From Nitrospira sp. (lineage in GTDB: Bacteria > Nitrospirota > Nitrospiria > Nitrospirales > Nitrospiraceae), in NCBI GenBank assembly GCA_005116955.1, contig SWDI01000002.1, positions 166,497 through 207,720 of the forward strand: 41,224 bases of DNA. Reading direction: 5' to 3'. Position 1 is the stretch's first letter. Every line of letters begins with the position of its first letter. Below the pieces are notes generated by a model. That model ran no database searches. It was not told the DNA's origin and was given only the letters and a program-made list of their open reading frames with translations. A program made the position numbers and the translations under genes. Shown one piece after another: positions 8,797 to 17,594 of the stretch.

Positions 8797-8938
8797 AGAT
8801 TTGTGACATGCGGTATTCAGCGATGCTGAACATGAGACAATGTTGACGAGCGCGCCGGACAGCCACGCGCTGAGATCCGTATTACCGAACAAAACGGTGT
8901 GCTGACCAGCCACAACGAGTGCAATGAAAAGGACTTAG

Positions 8939-9133
8939 CAGTCTGCTGAAAAACTCTCTTTTTCTGACGGATGCTTCCGTTTCCTGAGATCACTAGGCGT
9001 TATCGTTTCGAGGGTGAGTGAATTCGCTGTGCTGCTGATCGTCAAATGCTCCGCGCATGATTGCCCCTCCCTTCTACCTGAAACCAGAGAATCATATTCC
9101 GCACCGCGTTGCGAGGGGTTTTTCAGCAGACTG
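8939..9133. mobile_element. Miniature inverted-repeat element with TA flanks
   Basis: The ends are a perfect 16-bp terminal inverted repeat, CAGTCTGCTGAAAAAC at 8939-8954 and its reverse complement at 9118-9133. One base outside each end there is a TA dinucleotide (8936-8937 and 9135-9136), as expected for TA-targeting transposition of IS630/Tc1-mariner-like transposases. The 195-bp body has no ORF long enough for a transposase, so it would be a non-autonomous element. The 8801-8938 stretch before it shows no gene. Confidence 0.65.
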
Positions 9134-9204
9134 TTAGAGGATGAGTAGGGGAAGAACAGGGACTGTAGATATCATTCGACTTTTCTCCCCATCAGGGTCT
9201 TCCC

Positions 9205-10038
9205 CTACCAGAGCTGTGCCCAGGTTGGGGCTGACATAGGAGTCGGTTCAAGGTTCGAGAGATCCGCTTCAAAGAGAATTTCCGGACTATCGCCTTCAAG
9301 ATTTCGTATTTGTAGCCGGCCCGTTCGTGTCGCCACGAGCAGTTGGCCTTCCCGACTCCAATCGGCCCACTGAAGATCATCCAAGAGTTCGAGCTCGCCG
9401 TTGGACTCCAGCGAGTACCGGACTCTCAGCCCATCAACGGATTGGTCGATACCAAAATCCCCTCCCGCAAACCCCACGCTTTCCACACAGAGCACTCGTG
9501 CCCCATGCGGCTGAGGTTTTCGCATGCGCGCGTTGCGTTGCACATCCCAGGCATCTCCGGGATTACGGATTGGCGAGTCCTCCGCTTCACTCCATCCTCG
9601 TCGTCGTTCATTGGCAAATTGAACAACCGGGATAGAGTGTAGGCTGTAGGGAATCGGGAGCTTCTCCATCTGCTGATCGTCACGACTGCTCTCTTCTGTG
9701 AAGTAGTAACCGCGAGTCCAAGTCCCACAGGTGGCGAAAGCATGAAGCGCCGTCAGCCACGGAAGTTTCGACAGGGCGACATACGCCTCGCCATGTTCCC
9801 ACCTGGCGCTCGGTTTATGTGCAAAGTAGCAGAGGTACTGTCCGTCTGGAGAAAGATCCGATCGCCGCGGAAAGATGCGACCGCCGAGCCAGGCCCCGGG
9901 TTCGTATCGGCCCGCAGCCAGATCCCACCGCCCCACATGCGCCCAGTTACTCGGTCCCCGACGAAACACAGCCACCACCGGCGCCTGAGTTGCTGGGATG
10001 CAGTAGATACGAGGAGCGGCCCGCTGAATGTCTGCCAT
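9205..10038 (-). CDS. Conserved hypothetical protein, beta-propeller-like pattern
   Basis: 277 residues from the ATG at 10036-10038; an ORF extends 33 codons further upstream, but that part looks non-conserved and has no ribosome binding site. It opens with PRIYCIPATQAPVVAVFRRG and GRWDLAAGRYEPGAWLGGRI, followed by DLSPDGQYLCYFA, a TolB/WD-like strand motif. A second strand set near the C-terminus (WADWSREGQLLVATRTGRLQ) is similar. I recognise this as a recurring family of unknown function that may report or bind through a small propeller. No signal peptide, so probably cytoplasmic. Confidence 0.6.
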   Translation of the reverse strand: MADIQRAAPRIYCIPATQAPVVAVFRRGPSNWAHVGRWDLAAGRYEPGAWLGGRIFPRRSDLSPDGQYLCYFAHKPSARWEHGEAYVALSKLPWLTALHAFATCGTWTRGYYFTEESSRDDQQMEKLPIPYSLHSIPVVQFANERRRGWSEAEDSPIRNPGDAWDVQRNARMRKPQPHGARVLCVESVGFAGGDFGIDQSVDGLRVRYSLESNGELELLDDLQWADWSREGQLLVATRTGRLQIRNLEGDSPEILFEADLSNLEPTPMSAPTWAQLW

Positions 10039-10186
10039 GCCGAGCACCACGGTATATCGCACTTGCAGAACAATGATTGGGAGATCACACCTGTTCTGAG
10101 ACGAATCTTGCCGGGCGAATCCGCGATCGGCAAGCAAGAGATGGAAATGCGCAGAAGTAGCGGTGTTGAGATCAGCGGTCCTAGCT

Positions 10187-10261
10187 CACATTATTCATGA
10201 ACGCTTCTGCTGTAATCGCGGGTTCGCCGCTACGACAAGCCTAACTGTCATGAATACTGTG
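10187..10261. repeat. Compact 75-bp inverted-repeat unit
   Basis: The left end CACATTATTCATGA (10187-10200) and right end TCATGAATACTGTG (10248-10261) are inverted copies matching at 13 of 14 positions. They enclose 47 bases with no gene. It sits in the intergenic gap between the propeller-like gene and the DJ-1 operon. It could be a very small element, a pair of regulator sites or a structured RNA; no target duplication is evident. Confidence 0.4.
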
Positions 10262-10284
10262 GGCCAGTAGTGCTCTCGACGGGA

Positions 10285-10953
10285 CTATGGCATGACAACC
10301 AACTTGCTGAACTCTTCACGCGCCGCAGTCACAATGGCTGAGGGCGCTTTGTCTGGGCTCCCGGCATCAAACGGTGGTTGGGGGTCGTATTCAATGAGCA
10401 GCTGGATAAGTTGCGCCGCATCAGCGCCAAACTCTTCCGCGACCAGAGTGAGGGCCATGTCGATCCCTGAGGAAACTCCGGCGGCCGTGACAACCTTGCC
10501 GTCGCGGACGACACGTGCTTTAGTCGGAATGGCACCAAATTGTTGCAAGATATCGTGGGCGAGCCAATGTGTCGTCGCCTTCAGCCCTTGTAGCACGCCC
10601 GCAGCTGCCAGTCCTAAAGCGCCGGTACAGACCGACGTGGTCCACGTGGTTGTGCGGTGTACCTGCGCTATCCATTCGAGAACCAGCGGATCCCCCATCA
10701 CCGCTTGCGGAAAGGCTGTGCCTGGTACCACCAGGATATCGGGGCTGGTGGTTTCAGCGAGCGAATAGTCTGCCGTCAGGCGGAGTCTTCCAAAATCGGT
10801 CCGTTTCACGCCCCTCTCACGCGCCACAAAGCGCACGTCGGTTCCGAGTGTCGGCGCCTGGAGGACTTCGTAGGGGCCGATGGCATCGAGCGCCGTCATG
10901 CCGTCGTACAACAGAATCGCCACTTGCAACTTCTTCTCTGGAATCATCATCAA
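10285..10953 (-). CDS. DJ-1/PfpI superfamily protein (isonitrile hydratase-like)
   Basis: 222 residues with the class I glutamine amidotransferase-like fold. The nucleophile elbow TSVCTGALGLAAAG has C109, then H129 in THWLAH, the arrangement of the isonitrile hydratase/AraC-sensor branch. VAILLYDGMTALDAIGPYEV at the N-terminus is typical and supplies the conserved Glu/Asp contact. These enzymes act on isonitriles, glyoxals or damaged metabolites; the exact substrate is unknown. The start has a GAGAGG ribosome binding site. It is the last gene of a minus-strand operon, 38 bases after the acetyltransferase. Confidence 0.8.
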   Translation of the reverse strand: MMMIPEKKLQVAILLYDGMTALDAIGPYEVLQAPTLGTDVRFVARERGVKRTDFGRLRLTADYSLAETTSPDILVVPGTAFPQAVMGDPLVLEWIAQVHRTTTWTTSVCTGALGLAAAGVLQGLKATTHWLAHDILQQFGAIPTKARVVRDGKVVTAAGVSSGIDMALTLVAEEFGADAAQLIQLLIEYDPQPPFDAGSPDKAPSAIVTAAREEFSKLVVMP

Positions 10954-10991
10954 CCTCTCTCTTGGTCATCAATGAATCTCATATGATAGGC

Positions 10992-11510
10992 TCAGCCAAC
11001 ATAGGCATACAACACTTGATCAAGGACCTGGCCATCCTTGATCGCACTCTTGCGCATGAGGCCCTCACGGAGGTACCCAGCTTTTTCCAGTACCCGGCAG
11101 GAGGCGACATGGTGAATAAATGGCGTCGCGAAAATCCGGACAAAGCCCAACTGGGCCATGCTCCAGGTCGTCAGTGCTCGAACAGCGGCGGTTGCAATGC
11201 CCTTTCCCCAATGAGCTGTTCCCACCCAGTAGCCAATTTCGGCTGACAACCGATTGATGTCAGGCTGTACGATTAGGCCAATCACACCGACGACCTGGTC
11301 ATTCACCGCAAGGGCAAATGCAGTCGGCTGGTTCTGTATTTGGATTCGTTGAATAAACTCTGTGGCGTCCTCTTCCCGATAGGGATGAGGAAACATGTCG
11401 CGTAGCTGTACCCAGACCAGCCAATCATTGGCATGCAGCGCCAGGGACGGTGCATCATTCAGCACCAACTCTCGCAGGATCGCATGGCCAAGATCAAGTT
11501 GGAGAGGCAT
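10992..11510 (-). CDS. GNAT acetyltransferase, RimJ/RimL type
   Basis: 172 residues. The N-terminal LRELVLNDAPSLALHAND is typical of RimJ/RimL-like enzymes. The acetyl-CoA loop is around residues 107-118 (YWVGTAHWGKGIATAAV, with the Q/RxxGxG/A loop as HWGKGIA), and the C-terminal NxxSxxVLEKAGY signature appears as HHVASCRVLEKAGYLREG. It transfers acetyl from acetyl-CoA to an amine, possibly a protein N-terminus or a small molecule. A GAGGAA ribosome binding site precedes the ATG. It is the middle gene of a three-gene operon (gaps 33 and 38 bases). Confidence 0.85.
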   Translation of the reverse strand: MPLQLDLGHAILRELVLNDAPSLALHANDWLVWVQLRDMFPHPYREEDATEFIQRIQIQNQPTAFALAVNDQVVGVIGLIVQPDINRLSAEIGYWVGTAHWGKGIATAAVRALTTWSMAQLGFVRIFATPFIHHVASCRVLEKAGYLREGLMRKSAIKDGQVLDQVLYAYVG

Positions 11511-11543
11511 CTGTGGTTCCTCTATGAACGAGCCCGCGGTGGG

Positions 11544-11894
11544 TCAGAACACCATCGCGTGATCAACCAAATACCTGGACTCGTTTTCCACCAGAACCAA
11601 TTCGGCCACATACTCTCCTGCTTGCTTCGTGAACCATTGTTTCCACACAATTGCCACCGACTGTGGACGTCGGAAGACAGCCACACACTCTCTTTTGGCA
11701 AAATACCCTCGTTCGGCCTGATATGTTCTGCACACGGTCTCCAGGTATTTCTTCGTGACGATACGTTTCATTCGGTCCGTGAAGTCTCTTGTGTGCTTTT
11801 CATGGTCGATTGCTGTCGATCCCTCCATCAGATTGTCCATAATCGGATCCGCGATAGCCAAAATCTCCCTATCAGATTTTTCCGCCAGTCTCAT
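11544..11894 (-). CDS. Conserved hypothetical protein
   Basis: 116 residues, soluble, no signal. It opens with a helix-rich segment (REILAIADPIMDNLMEGSTAID, HEKHTRDFTDRMKRIV), then a beta-rich part with FRRPQSVAIVWKQWF and YVAELVLVENE. The layout (small alpha-beta with Trp/Tyr strand edges) resembles small NTF2- or SnoaL-like proteins, but I cannot assign it. GGAGG precedes the ATG. First gene of the operon with the acetyltransferase and DJ-1 protein. Confidence 0.65.
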   Translation of the reverse strand: MRLAEKSDREILAIADPIMDNLMEGSTAIDHEKHTRDFTDRMKRIVTKKYLETVCRTYQAERGYFAKRECVAVFRRPQSVAIVWKQWFTKQAGEYVAELVLVENESRYLVDHAMVF

Positions 11895-11922
11895 ACTTCC
11901 TCCATCAGCAACTCATGGCGTC

Positions 11923-11950
11923 TTGATAAGTCGCAAGTCAGCAGTATAAT
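11923..11950 (+). promoter_or_regulatory. Sigma-70-type promoter for a leaderless message
   Basis: TTGATA (11923-11928), 16-base spacer, TATAAT (11945-11950), a near-consensus promoter. The ATG of the next gene starts at 11957, where transcription itself should begin, and no Shine-Dalgarno fits between. Confidence 0.65.
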
Positions 11951-11956
11951 GATTTT

Positions 11957-12304
11957 ATGAACCGCATGGCTGTTTGCCTCATTATCATACTTGGCACTGG
12001 ATGGCCAAGCCTATTGCTCGCCGGTGGGGAGGAACCCTCTCAACAACCGAGTGCACAGGAACGCTTGAATCAGGTATTAGATTCTGAAGGCGGCACAACA
12101 GTTTATAAGGATCGGAAAGGAAATGTAGAGAATACAATCAATCTGCCTGGCGGAGAACAAATTATCACGGTACAGCCACCCCAGGGTGCTGGGATCAACC
12201 TTGGTCCTCCCCTTCAATTAAACCATCAGACACTCCGGTTTCCTCCTCAACCTCCCGTTCCCGCTCTACCACCACCGCCAGACTTTCCACAGAGGGCTCG
12301 GTAG
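11957..12304 (+). CDS. Small exported proline-rich protein
   Basis: 115 residues. A signal peptide (hydrophobic residues 4-21, cleavage after LLAGG) is followed by a charged linker with KDRKGNVENTINLPGGEQI and a C-terminal Pro-rich tail (FPPQPPVPALPPPPDFPQ). No family is recognised; the fold is probably extended and periplasmic. Its start lies six bases after a TATAAT box, so translation is probably leaderless. The Met at codon 4 would also lack a ribosome binding site. Confidence 0.6.
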   Translation: MNRMAVCLIIILGTGWPSLLLAGGEEPSQQPSAQERLNQVLDSEGGTTVYKDRKGNVENTINLPGGEQIITVQPPQGAGINLGPPLQLNHQTLRFPPQPPVPALPPPPDFPQRAR

Positions 12305-12403
12305 CCAAAACTGTGCTCCACGCTCCGCATCCTGTCGAAGGAGCTCACTCCCTCACCTTTCAGCTTGACGATTCCTTTGCGTGCACGGCATACTCAAAAA
12401 CCC

Positions 12404-12871
12404 ATGCGTGCTATTGCCACCATCATGCTTCTCGCAACCCTTGCCCTTCCTCTTGGAGAAGGAGCAGCATTTGCCCCACTCGACAACAAAGACATGAAGG
12501 CACTCCAGGCCCAGGCTACCCAAGGAGATGCGGAGGCACAGAATCGACTCGGGGAACTGTATGCCAAGGGAAGAGGCGTACCACAAGATTATACCCAGGC
12601 GCGAGCGTGGTACGAGAAAGCGGCTGAACATGGTCACCCACTGGCGCAAAATAACCTTGCGGAGTTGTATTTCGCAGGGCTAGGAGGCTCACCGGACTAT
12701 GTGCGGGCCTATATGTGGGTGAGTCTTGCCGCCGCACACATGCAGGGTGAGGAAAAGAAGCAAGCGGAAGAAAATCTCGAGGATGTCGCCAAGCGTATGT
12801 CGCCAGCCCAGGTCACAGAAGCCAAGCGGCTGTCGGAACAGTGCCGGACAAAGAAGTTCAAGGGCTGCTGA
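12404..12871 (+). CDS. Exported Sel1-repeat protein
   Basis: 155 residues from the ATG at 12404. I reject 13 upstream codons because the signal peptide (MRAIATIMLLATLALPLG) begins here. Two Sel1-like TPR units follow: AEAQNRLGELYAKGRGVPQD with YTQARAWYEKAAE, then PLAQNNLAELYFAGLGGSPD with YVRAYMWVSLAAA. A helical capping tail ends in CRTKKFKGC. Sel1 proteins scaffold protein-protein contacts, often in envelope or signalling complexes. Two cysteines near the C-terminus could form a disulphide. Confidence 0.8.
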   Translation: MRAIATIMLLATLALPLGEGAAFAPLDNKDMKALQAQATQGDAEAQNRLGELYAKGRGVPQDYTQARAWYEKAAEHGHPLAQNNLAELYFAGLGGSPDYVRAYMWVSLAAAHMQGEEKKQAEENLEDVAKRMSPAQVTEAKRLSEQCRTKKFKGC

Positions 12872-13017
12872 GATTCACTCGGCTGCCTCTGTGCTCACCG
12901 TTTCACGATCCCACCAACTCTCCACGCAACGACACACATAACTCTCTGCCGGACGTTGAGCAGGCCGATGGCGGATATTGCTAACCGAGTACTTGGTTCA
13001 GACGGGAGCTGAGCAAG

Positions 13018-15309
13018 TTACGAGACGCGGGTGTTGCCATGCATCCGACTGAAGACATCCCAGTCGAACTGTTTCGGCATGACTGCGTGGAGTGGAATCG
13101 GGCTGATTGATCCCCGTTCACGGTAGGCTAAGAGACACCCGACAATGTCCTCAGGCGATTCGATCAGCCGGTGCACCACTTCATGGGCAAGATGCTGGGC
13201 AATCGCCTTGTCCTCCGGTATTGGCCGGGCACCCCGGAGTGTGTGGCCAAGAATAGTGGCTTTGGTGGCTGGCGTGAGCGGATAGTGATCAGGCCGCGGC
13301 TGTCGTTCCGGCCATCGCGCAATCACACCAGCCACATAGTCCACCAGCCCATGGACGCCACCGTCCTTATGATGACGGTGCGGTGTCCGTTCGGCGACGA
13401 CGAAGAGGTGGCTCTTGTTTGGTACTCCCAATGTCCGCTTCAGCGTCCCCAGGATCACCTCATCGATATAGGTGTTTGGGTCGGGATGCTCATTGACCAA
13501 CAACCCTTCGGCTCTCGCCTGATAGGCACAGGCCAACGCAAGATGACCTGACCCAGCGCCCATGATCTCCACAAAAAACACACTGCCCATCGCCGCGCTG
13601 GTGGCTTTGAGAGAGTCGATGGATTGATCCGCCAACGTCACGGCGGACTGAAACCCGAGAGCTATGGTTCCTTCGAGATTATTGTCAATGCTCCCTGGCA
13701 TGCCAACCACCTGCACGCCGAATTCTTCGTAAATAGCCCGAGCGCCTCGCATGCTGCCGTCCCCTCCCAGCACAATCAGTGCACCATCGCGCACGTAGGG
13801 TTCCAGGTGGCGCATGGCTACCTGCTGCACCGTCGGCTGTTTGAACTCCTCGAAGCGGCTGCTGCCGATGGGACTGCTGGGATAACTGCCCATGCCGCGA
13901 GTATGTTCATCGGTGACACGTTCAATCCAATTGTTGGCCAGGCCCAGATAGCCATGCCGAACAAAATAGACTTCCAATCCCATGCGTTGGCCTGTCACAT
14001 GCAATTCTTTGAGCGCGGCGCCGGCCCCGGCAAAATCACCTCCGGAGACAAGCGCCACGATCCGCTTGAGGGACCGAGGTTTGAGTGTCACGCGATCTTT
14101 TCTTGCCCGCTCCACTGTCACCCAGGTATTCCAGGCGACCCGCTCGCGCTCGGACAGTCCAACCGCCGTTGAGTAGCCGGACATCCGTCCCTGTTCGACC
14201 GTGAGCAGCACCACATTGTCTTGGCTTTCCTTGTAGTCGCTGAACTCACTGAACGCTTCATGGAACGGACGTGGGTCCAAATAGATCATTAAGGCCCGCA
14301 GGGTGGAACTGTGAGTATAGAGACAGGCGACTCTCCCCTTTTGCGCAGAACCCAACCGGTGGAGCCCATCGATGACGTCAACATAGAGGTCGAAGAAAGA
14401 ATTGCCATCGGGATAACAATAGAGCGGATCTTTCATCAGCCGCTTGGCCGTCGAGGTCTCCACGCCGAAGGCCTGCGCGGCTTCTTCGATCTCCACCGAC
14501 TTCTCCAATCCCGTGACCCAGCCGAAATCCGACGATTCAAGTGCCGGCTCGGCAATCGGTTCGGCTGCGGACGCACCTTGGAGCAGTGCCGCGGACACCC
14601 GTTCGTACAGTTGCCTGGTATTCGGGCTGCGGCTGATGCAATGGAGGAAGGTTCGTGGATCGAGGTAATTCGCGAGATGCAGAAAATCCAGCTGCTGTCC
14701 TACGAGGCCGATCATGTGGGCGAGCGCTGCCCCTACCGCATCAGCTTTGGCAACGCCTCGTTCGCGGTCTAATTGGTTTGGCAAGCGGCATCCGACACGA
14801 TGGGTCTTGCTGTCAACCTGTGACACGCCGTGACGCATGGTGAGGAACAGCGTCCGGTCGCCAAGGTCCCGTGGCAATAACCAAAACCGGTCGTCGCCTA
14901 GTTCCAGAACAATCCGGCCTTCCGCCAGCGTGGGTGTCAGCTGCGAGCGAGGTACAATGGCGACCGGGCGCCGATAGGTCGGTTTGGCCACCGACCCGAT
15001 TGTCGCTCGGAGCAGCGGCTGCAGCGAGCCTTCCGCCAGAAGAGCGTTCCATGCTGCAAAGAATATGAGTTGGTCATCGATGAGGCTTTCCCGGGCCGAC
15101 TGGTACGCTTCGGCGGTTGCGAACCCGGCCTTGGAGCGTTCGACAAACGAGCGGAGCTGTTCCATCTTGGCGTGGACGCGATCAGATTCATTGCCGGATG
15201 TTTCTCTTAGTGAGGGTTGGACGAGTCCCCGCTCCGACGCTCGTCGCGCGAGAGCACGACCATAGGCAAGGAGTCCTTCAATAGTGACAAAATCTAGGGG
15301 GTGGCTCAT
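13018..15309 (-). CDS. Histidine phosphatase / 6-phosphofructokinase fusion
   Basis: 763 residues from the ATG at 15307-15309; a TTG four codons earlier is possible and neither has a clear ribosome binding site. Residues about 150-400 hold a histidine phosphatase domain: RHG at 159-161 with the phospho-accepting H160, SRSPNTRQ at 226-233, and the second catalytic histidine at H333 (YTHSST). Residues about 413-763 are a PFK-A type phosphofructokinase: SGGDFAG (422-428), IGSSRF (481-486), VLGGDGS (513-519, the ATP-type glycine), GMPGSIDNN (536-544, with the catalytic Asp), VAE (638-640) and LGHTLRG (687-693). Odd points: the usual MGR arginine is Ala (583-585), GGDxPG is GGDFAG, and the second Asp of IDND is Asn. 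The first 150 residues are an extra helical domain. Probable role is fructose phosphate phosphorylation, with the phosphatase domain regulating or opposing it. Confidence 0.85.
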   Translation of the reverse strand: MSHPLDFVTIEGLLAYGRALARRASERGLVQPSLRETSGNESDRVHAKMEQLRSFVERSKAGFATAEAYQSARESLIDDQLIFFAAWNALLAEGSLQPLLRATIGSVAKPTYRRPVAIVPRSQLTPTLAEGRIVLELGDDRFWLLPRDLGDRTLFLTMRHGVSQVDSKTHRVGCRLPNQLDRERGVAKADAVGAALAHMIGLVGQQLDFLHLANYLDPRTFLHCISRSPNTRQLYERVSAALLQGASAAEPIAEPALESSDFGWVTGLEKSVEIEEAAQAFGVETSTAKRLMKDPLYCYPDGNSFFDLYVDVIDGLHRLGSAQKGRVACLYTHSSTLRALMIYLDPRPFHEAFSEFSDYKESQDNVVLLTVEQGRMSGYSTAVGLSERERVAWNTWVTVERARKDRVTLKPRSLKRIVALVSGGDFAGAGAALKELHVTGQRMGLEVYFVRHGYLGLANNWIERVTDEHTRGMGSYPSSPIGSSRFEEFKQPTVQQVAMRHLEPYVRDGALIVLGGDGSMRGARAIYEEFGVQVVGMPGSIDNNLEGTIALGFQSAVTLADQSIDSLKATSAAMGSVFFVEIMGAGSGHLALACAYQARAEGLLVNEHPDPNTYIDEVILGTLKRTLGVPNKSHLFVVAERTPHRHHKDGGVHGLVDYVAGVIARWPERQPRPDHYPLTPATKATILGHTLRGARPIPEDKAIAQHLAHEVVHRLIESPEDIVGCLLAYRERGSISPIPLHAVMPKQFDWDVFSRMHGNTRVS

Positions 15310-15473
15310 AGGCGGGATCAATAAGATGATGTTCTAACAAGGCGCTATTCTTGCGCCCGCTCAAGGACTTGTCAACTCCGCTCATTTCACCTTCCTACTC
15401 TGAAAGGATTTTCCTCCTCGCCCCATATCCTCCTGTGAAGGCCTCGCAAGGCCGAAGGAAACCAGGAGACGCC

Positions 15474-16362
15474 ATGAGGCAAAACAACGGCACGAGCCAA
15501 CCGAACAAATCAGCCTTCTGGCGGTATCCCCGTCTTTATCAGATTGCGAGCCTTTCCACCCTCCTTAATATACGGCCTCTTCTGGCTCCACTTCGATATC
15601 TCAGTTTGGCAGGTCGCTATTACGTTGGGCGTTGCTCAATTGACTCAACTTGCCGGTACTCGTTATTTCAACCTTCCCTACTTTGATCCCAAGAGCGCAC
15701 TGATCTCGTCCCTATCCCTCTGTTTACTCCTTCGGACCAATGATCTCACGATAGCCGCCCTGGCGGCGTGTATTGCGATAACCAGCAAGTTCGTCATCCG
15801 ATAGAAGGACAAGCACGTCTTCAACCCGACGAATCTCGCTCTCGCCGTGATCCTTGCCAGCGGTCTTGGCTAGATCTCACCTGGTCAATGGGGACAGGTC
15901 GCATGGTTTGGTTTTCTCATTGCGTGTCTCGGGAGTCTCGTCGTCACACGCGCAGCACGCGCCGACGTGACACTGGCCTTTTCCACCTTCTACGTCGGCC
16001 TCTTGCTTGTTCGCGCTCAGTGGCTTGGCGATCCGCTGACGATTCCGCTGCATCAAATCGAAAGTGGCACATTACTTATTTTCTCGTTCTTTATGATTTC
16101 AGATTCAAAGACCACACCGGATTCCAGAACCGGCCGGATCGTCTACGCCCTGCTCGTCGCACTCACCGCACTCTCTGTCCAGTTTCACTTCTTCAAACCA
16201 AATGGCCCTCTCTGGGGGCTCATCGTATGCTCGCCACTCGTTCCCTTACTGGATCGTCTATTTCCCGGAACTCGATACAGCTGGTCAGAACCCACAACTG
16301 ATCACACTCTCCTGTCCCTTGCCATGTCGCTCTCACTTCAACCACAAAGGAGGTCTTCATGA
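15474..16362 (+). pseudogene. RnfD/NqrB-family membrane protein, broken
   Basis: Start ATG at 15474 with AGGAG upstream, then an RnfD-like membrane protein. The frame shifts by one base near 15565-15575: QIASLSTLL in the first frame, LIYGLFWLHFDISVWQ in the next. Two TAG codons then interrupt that frame, at 15802-15804 and about 15871. Both fall where related proteins have tryptophan (R-W-K-D-K-HVFNPTN and GLG-W-ISPGQWG), so each is a single G-to-A change of TGG. The rest reads on to 16362. KHVFNPTN is a family signature. RnfD-type subunits bind flavin and help ion-coupled electron transfer; here the protein cannot be made intact. It overlaps the DUF2330 gene by four bases. Confidence 0.8.
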
Positions 16363-17594
16363 ATCCTGTACTTGTTTCTTTCGTCACCGTTGGTATTGGC
16401 CTACTCCTCTGGAGTATCGAGGCCACGGCTTTTTGCGGGTTCTATGTCGGCAAAGCAGATACGAAGCTCTTCAACAAAGCGTCTGAAGTTGTCATTGCCC
16501 GTCACGACAGCAAGACCGTCATCACCATGGCCAACGACTTCAAGGGCGATGTCAAAGAATTCGCGATGGTCGTACCGGTACCAACTGTCCTGAAAAAAGA
16601 CCAAGTTCATGTCGTCGATCCGGCCGTGCTGAAACATCTGGCTGATTATTCAGCACCACGGCTAGTGGAATACTTCGATGAGAATCCCTGCCGACGCTAT
16701 GAACTGATGGAAGACCGGATGGGGTCCATGAAGAACATGGCGCCCGCATCGGCTCCGGCAAAACAAGAGCGAGACAAGGCGCTGGGTGTGACCGTCGAAG
16801 CACAATACACCGTCGGCGAATACGACATCCTCATTCTCTCGGCCAAGGAGAGTCACGGCCTTGAAACATGGCTCAGTGAAAAGGGATACCGCATTCCATC
16901 AGGCACATCAACGGTTCTCCAGAGCTACTTAAAGCAGAACATGAAATTCTTTGTGGCCAGGGTAAACCTGGTTGAGCAATCAAAGCTCGGCTTCACGCAC
17001 CTGCGTCCTCTCCAGATCGCCTTCGAGTCGCCGAAGTTCATGCTGTCGATCCGGTTGGGTACCGTGAATGCGGAGGGCGCTCAGGAACTCTTCATCTATC
17101 TCCTGACGAAACAGGGCCGCGTCGAAACAACCAACTACCGAATGGTCCGCTTGCCGGAAGCCCAGGAGATCCCTCTTTATGTGAAGGAGCAGTTCGGAGA
17201 CTTCTACCGTGACCTCTTTACACAGCAAGTAAAGCGTGAAGGCGAGCGCGGCGTATTTCTCGAATATGCCTGGGACATGAGCTGGTGCGACCCCTGCGCC
17301 GCCAACCCATTGTCAACCGAAGAGCTGCGGAGCCTTGGTGTCTTCTGGCAAGACAACCAAAACGAGATGCAGCGAGGCAAAGCGTTGTACCCGCAGGGCC
17401 AAAACGTCTTCCTCACACGACTCCACGTCCGCTACGACGCCACTCACTTTCCCGAAGACTTGATGTTCCAGGAAACATCGAATCGTAACAACTTCCAGGC
17501 CCGCTATGTCCTTCGCCATCCCTGGACCGGCACGGAGAACTGTCCAGCTGCGACCGCCTATCGGCAGCAGCTGTGCGAACGGTATGAGCGATAA
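16359..17594 (+). CDS. DUF2330 exported protein, C-terminally truncated
   Basis: 411 residues with a signal peptide (cleavage near ATA at 21-23), then CGFYVGKAD at the start of the mature protein, the hallmark of DUF2330 exported proteins, and MVVPVP in the first third. Several conserved cysteines (NPC, WCDPC, ENCPA, LCERYER) suggest disulphides. The TAA at 17592-17594 is followed in the same frame by codons for AQTLANMTGWNIGEIRKAMN to WYQRLWTN, ending at TAG 17712-17714, which looks like the missing C-terminal 39 residues; CAA to TAA would explain it. Function unknown. The start overlaps the broken RnfD-like gene (ATGA), implying translational coupling. Confidence 0.85.
   Translation: MNPVLVSFVTVGIGLLLWSIEATAFCGFYVGKADTKLFNKASEVVIARHDSKTVITMANDFKGDVKEFAMVVPVPTVLKKDQVHVVDPAVLKHLADYSAPRLVEYFDENPCRRYELMEDRMGSMKNMAPASAPAKQERDKALGVTVEAQYTVGEYDILILSAKESHGLETWLSEKGYRIPSGTSTVLQSYLKQNMKFFVARVNLVEQSKLGFTHLRPLQIAFESPKFMLSIRLGTVNAEGAQELFIYLLTKQGRVETTNYRMVRLPEAQEIPLYVKEQFGDFYRDLFTQQVKREGERGVFLEYAWDMSWCDPCAANPLSTEELRSLGVFWQDNQNEMQRGKALYPQGQNVFLTRLHVRYDATHFPEDLMFQETSNRNNFQARYVLRHPWTGTENCPAATAYRQQLCERYER

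Noticed and set aside
15802-15873. In-frame TAG codons at tryptophan positions as amber recoding
   Set aside because: The gene also carries a frameshift, and TAG is used as a normal stop by neighbouring genes, so decay is simpler.
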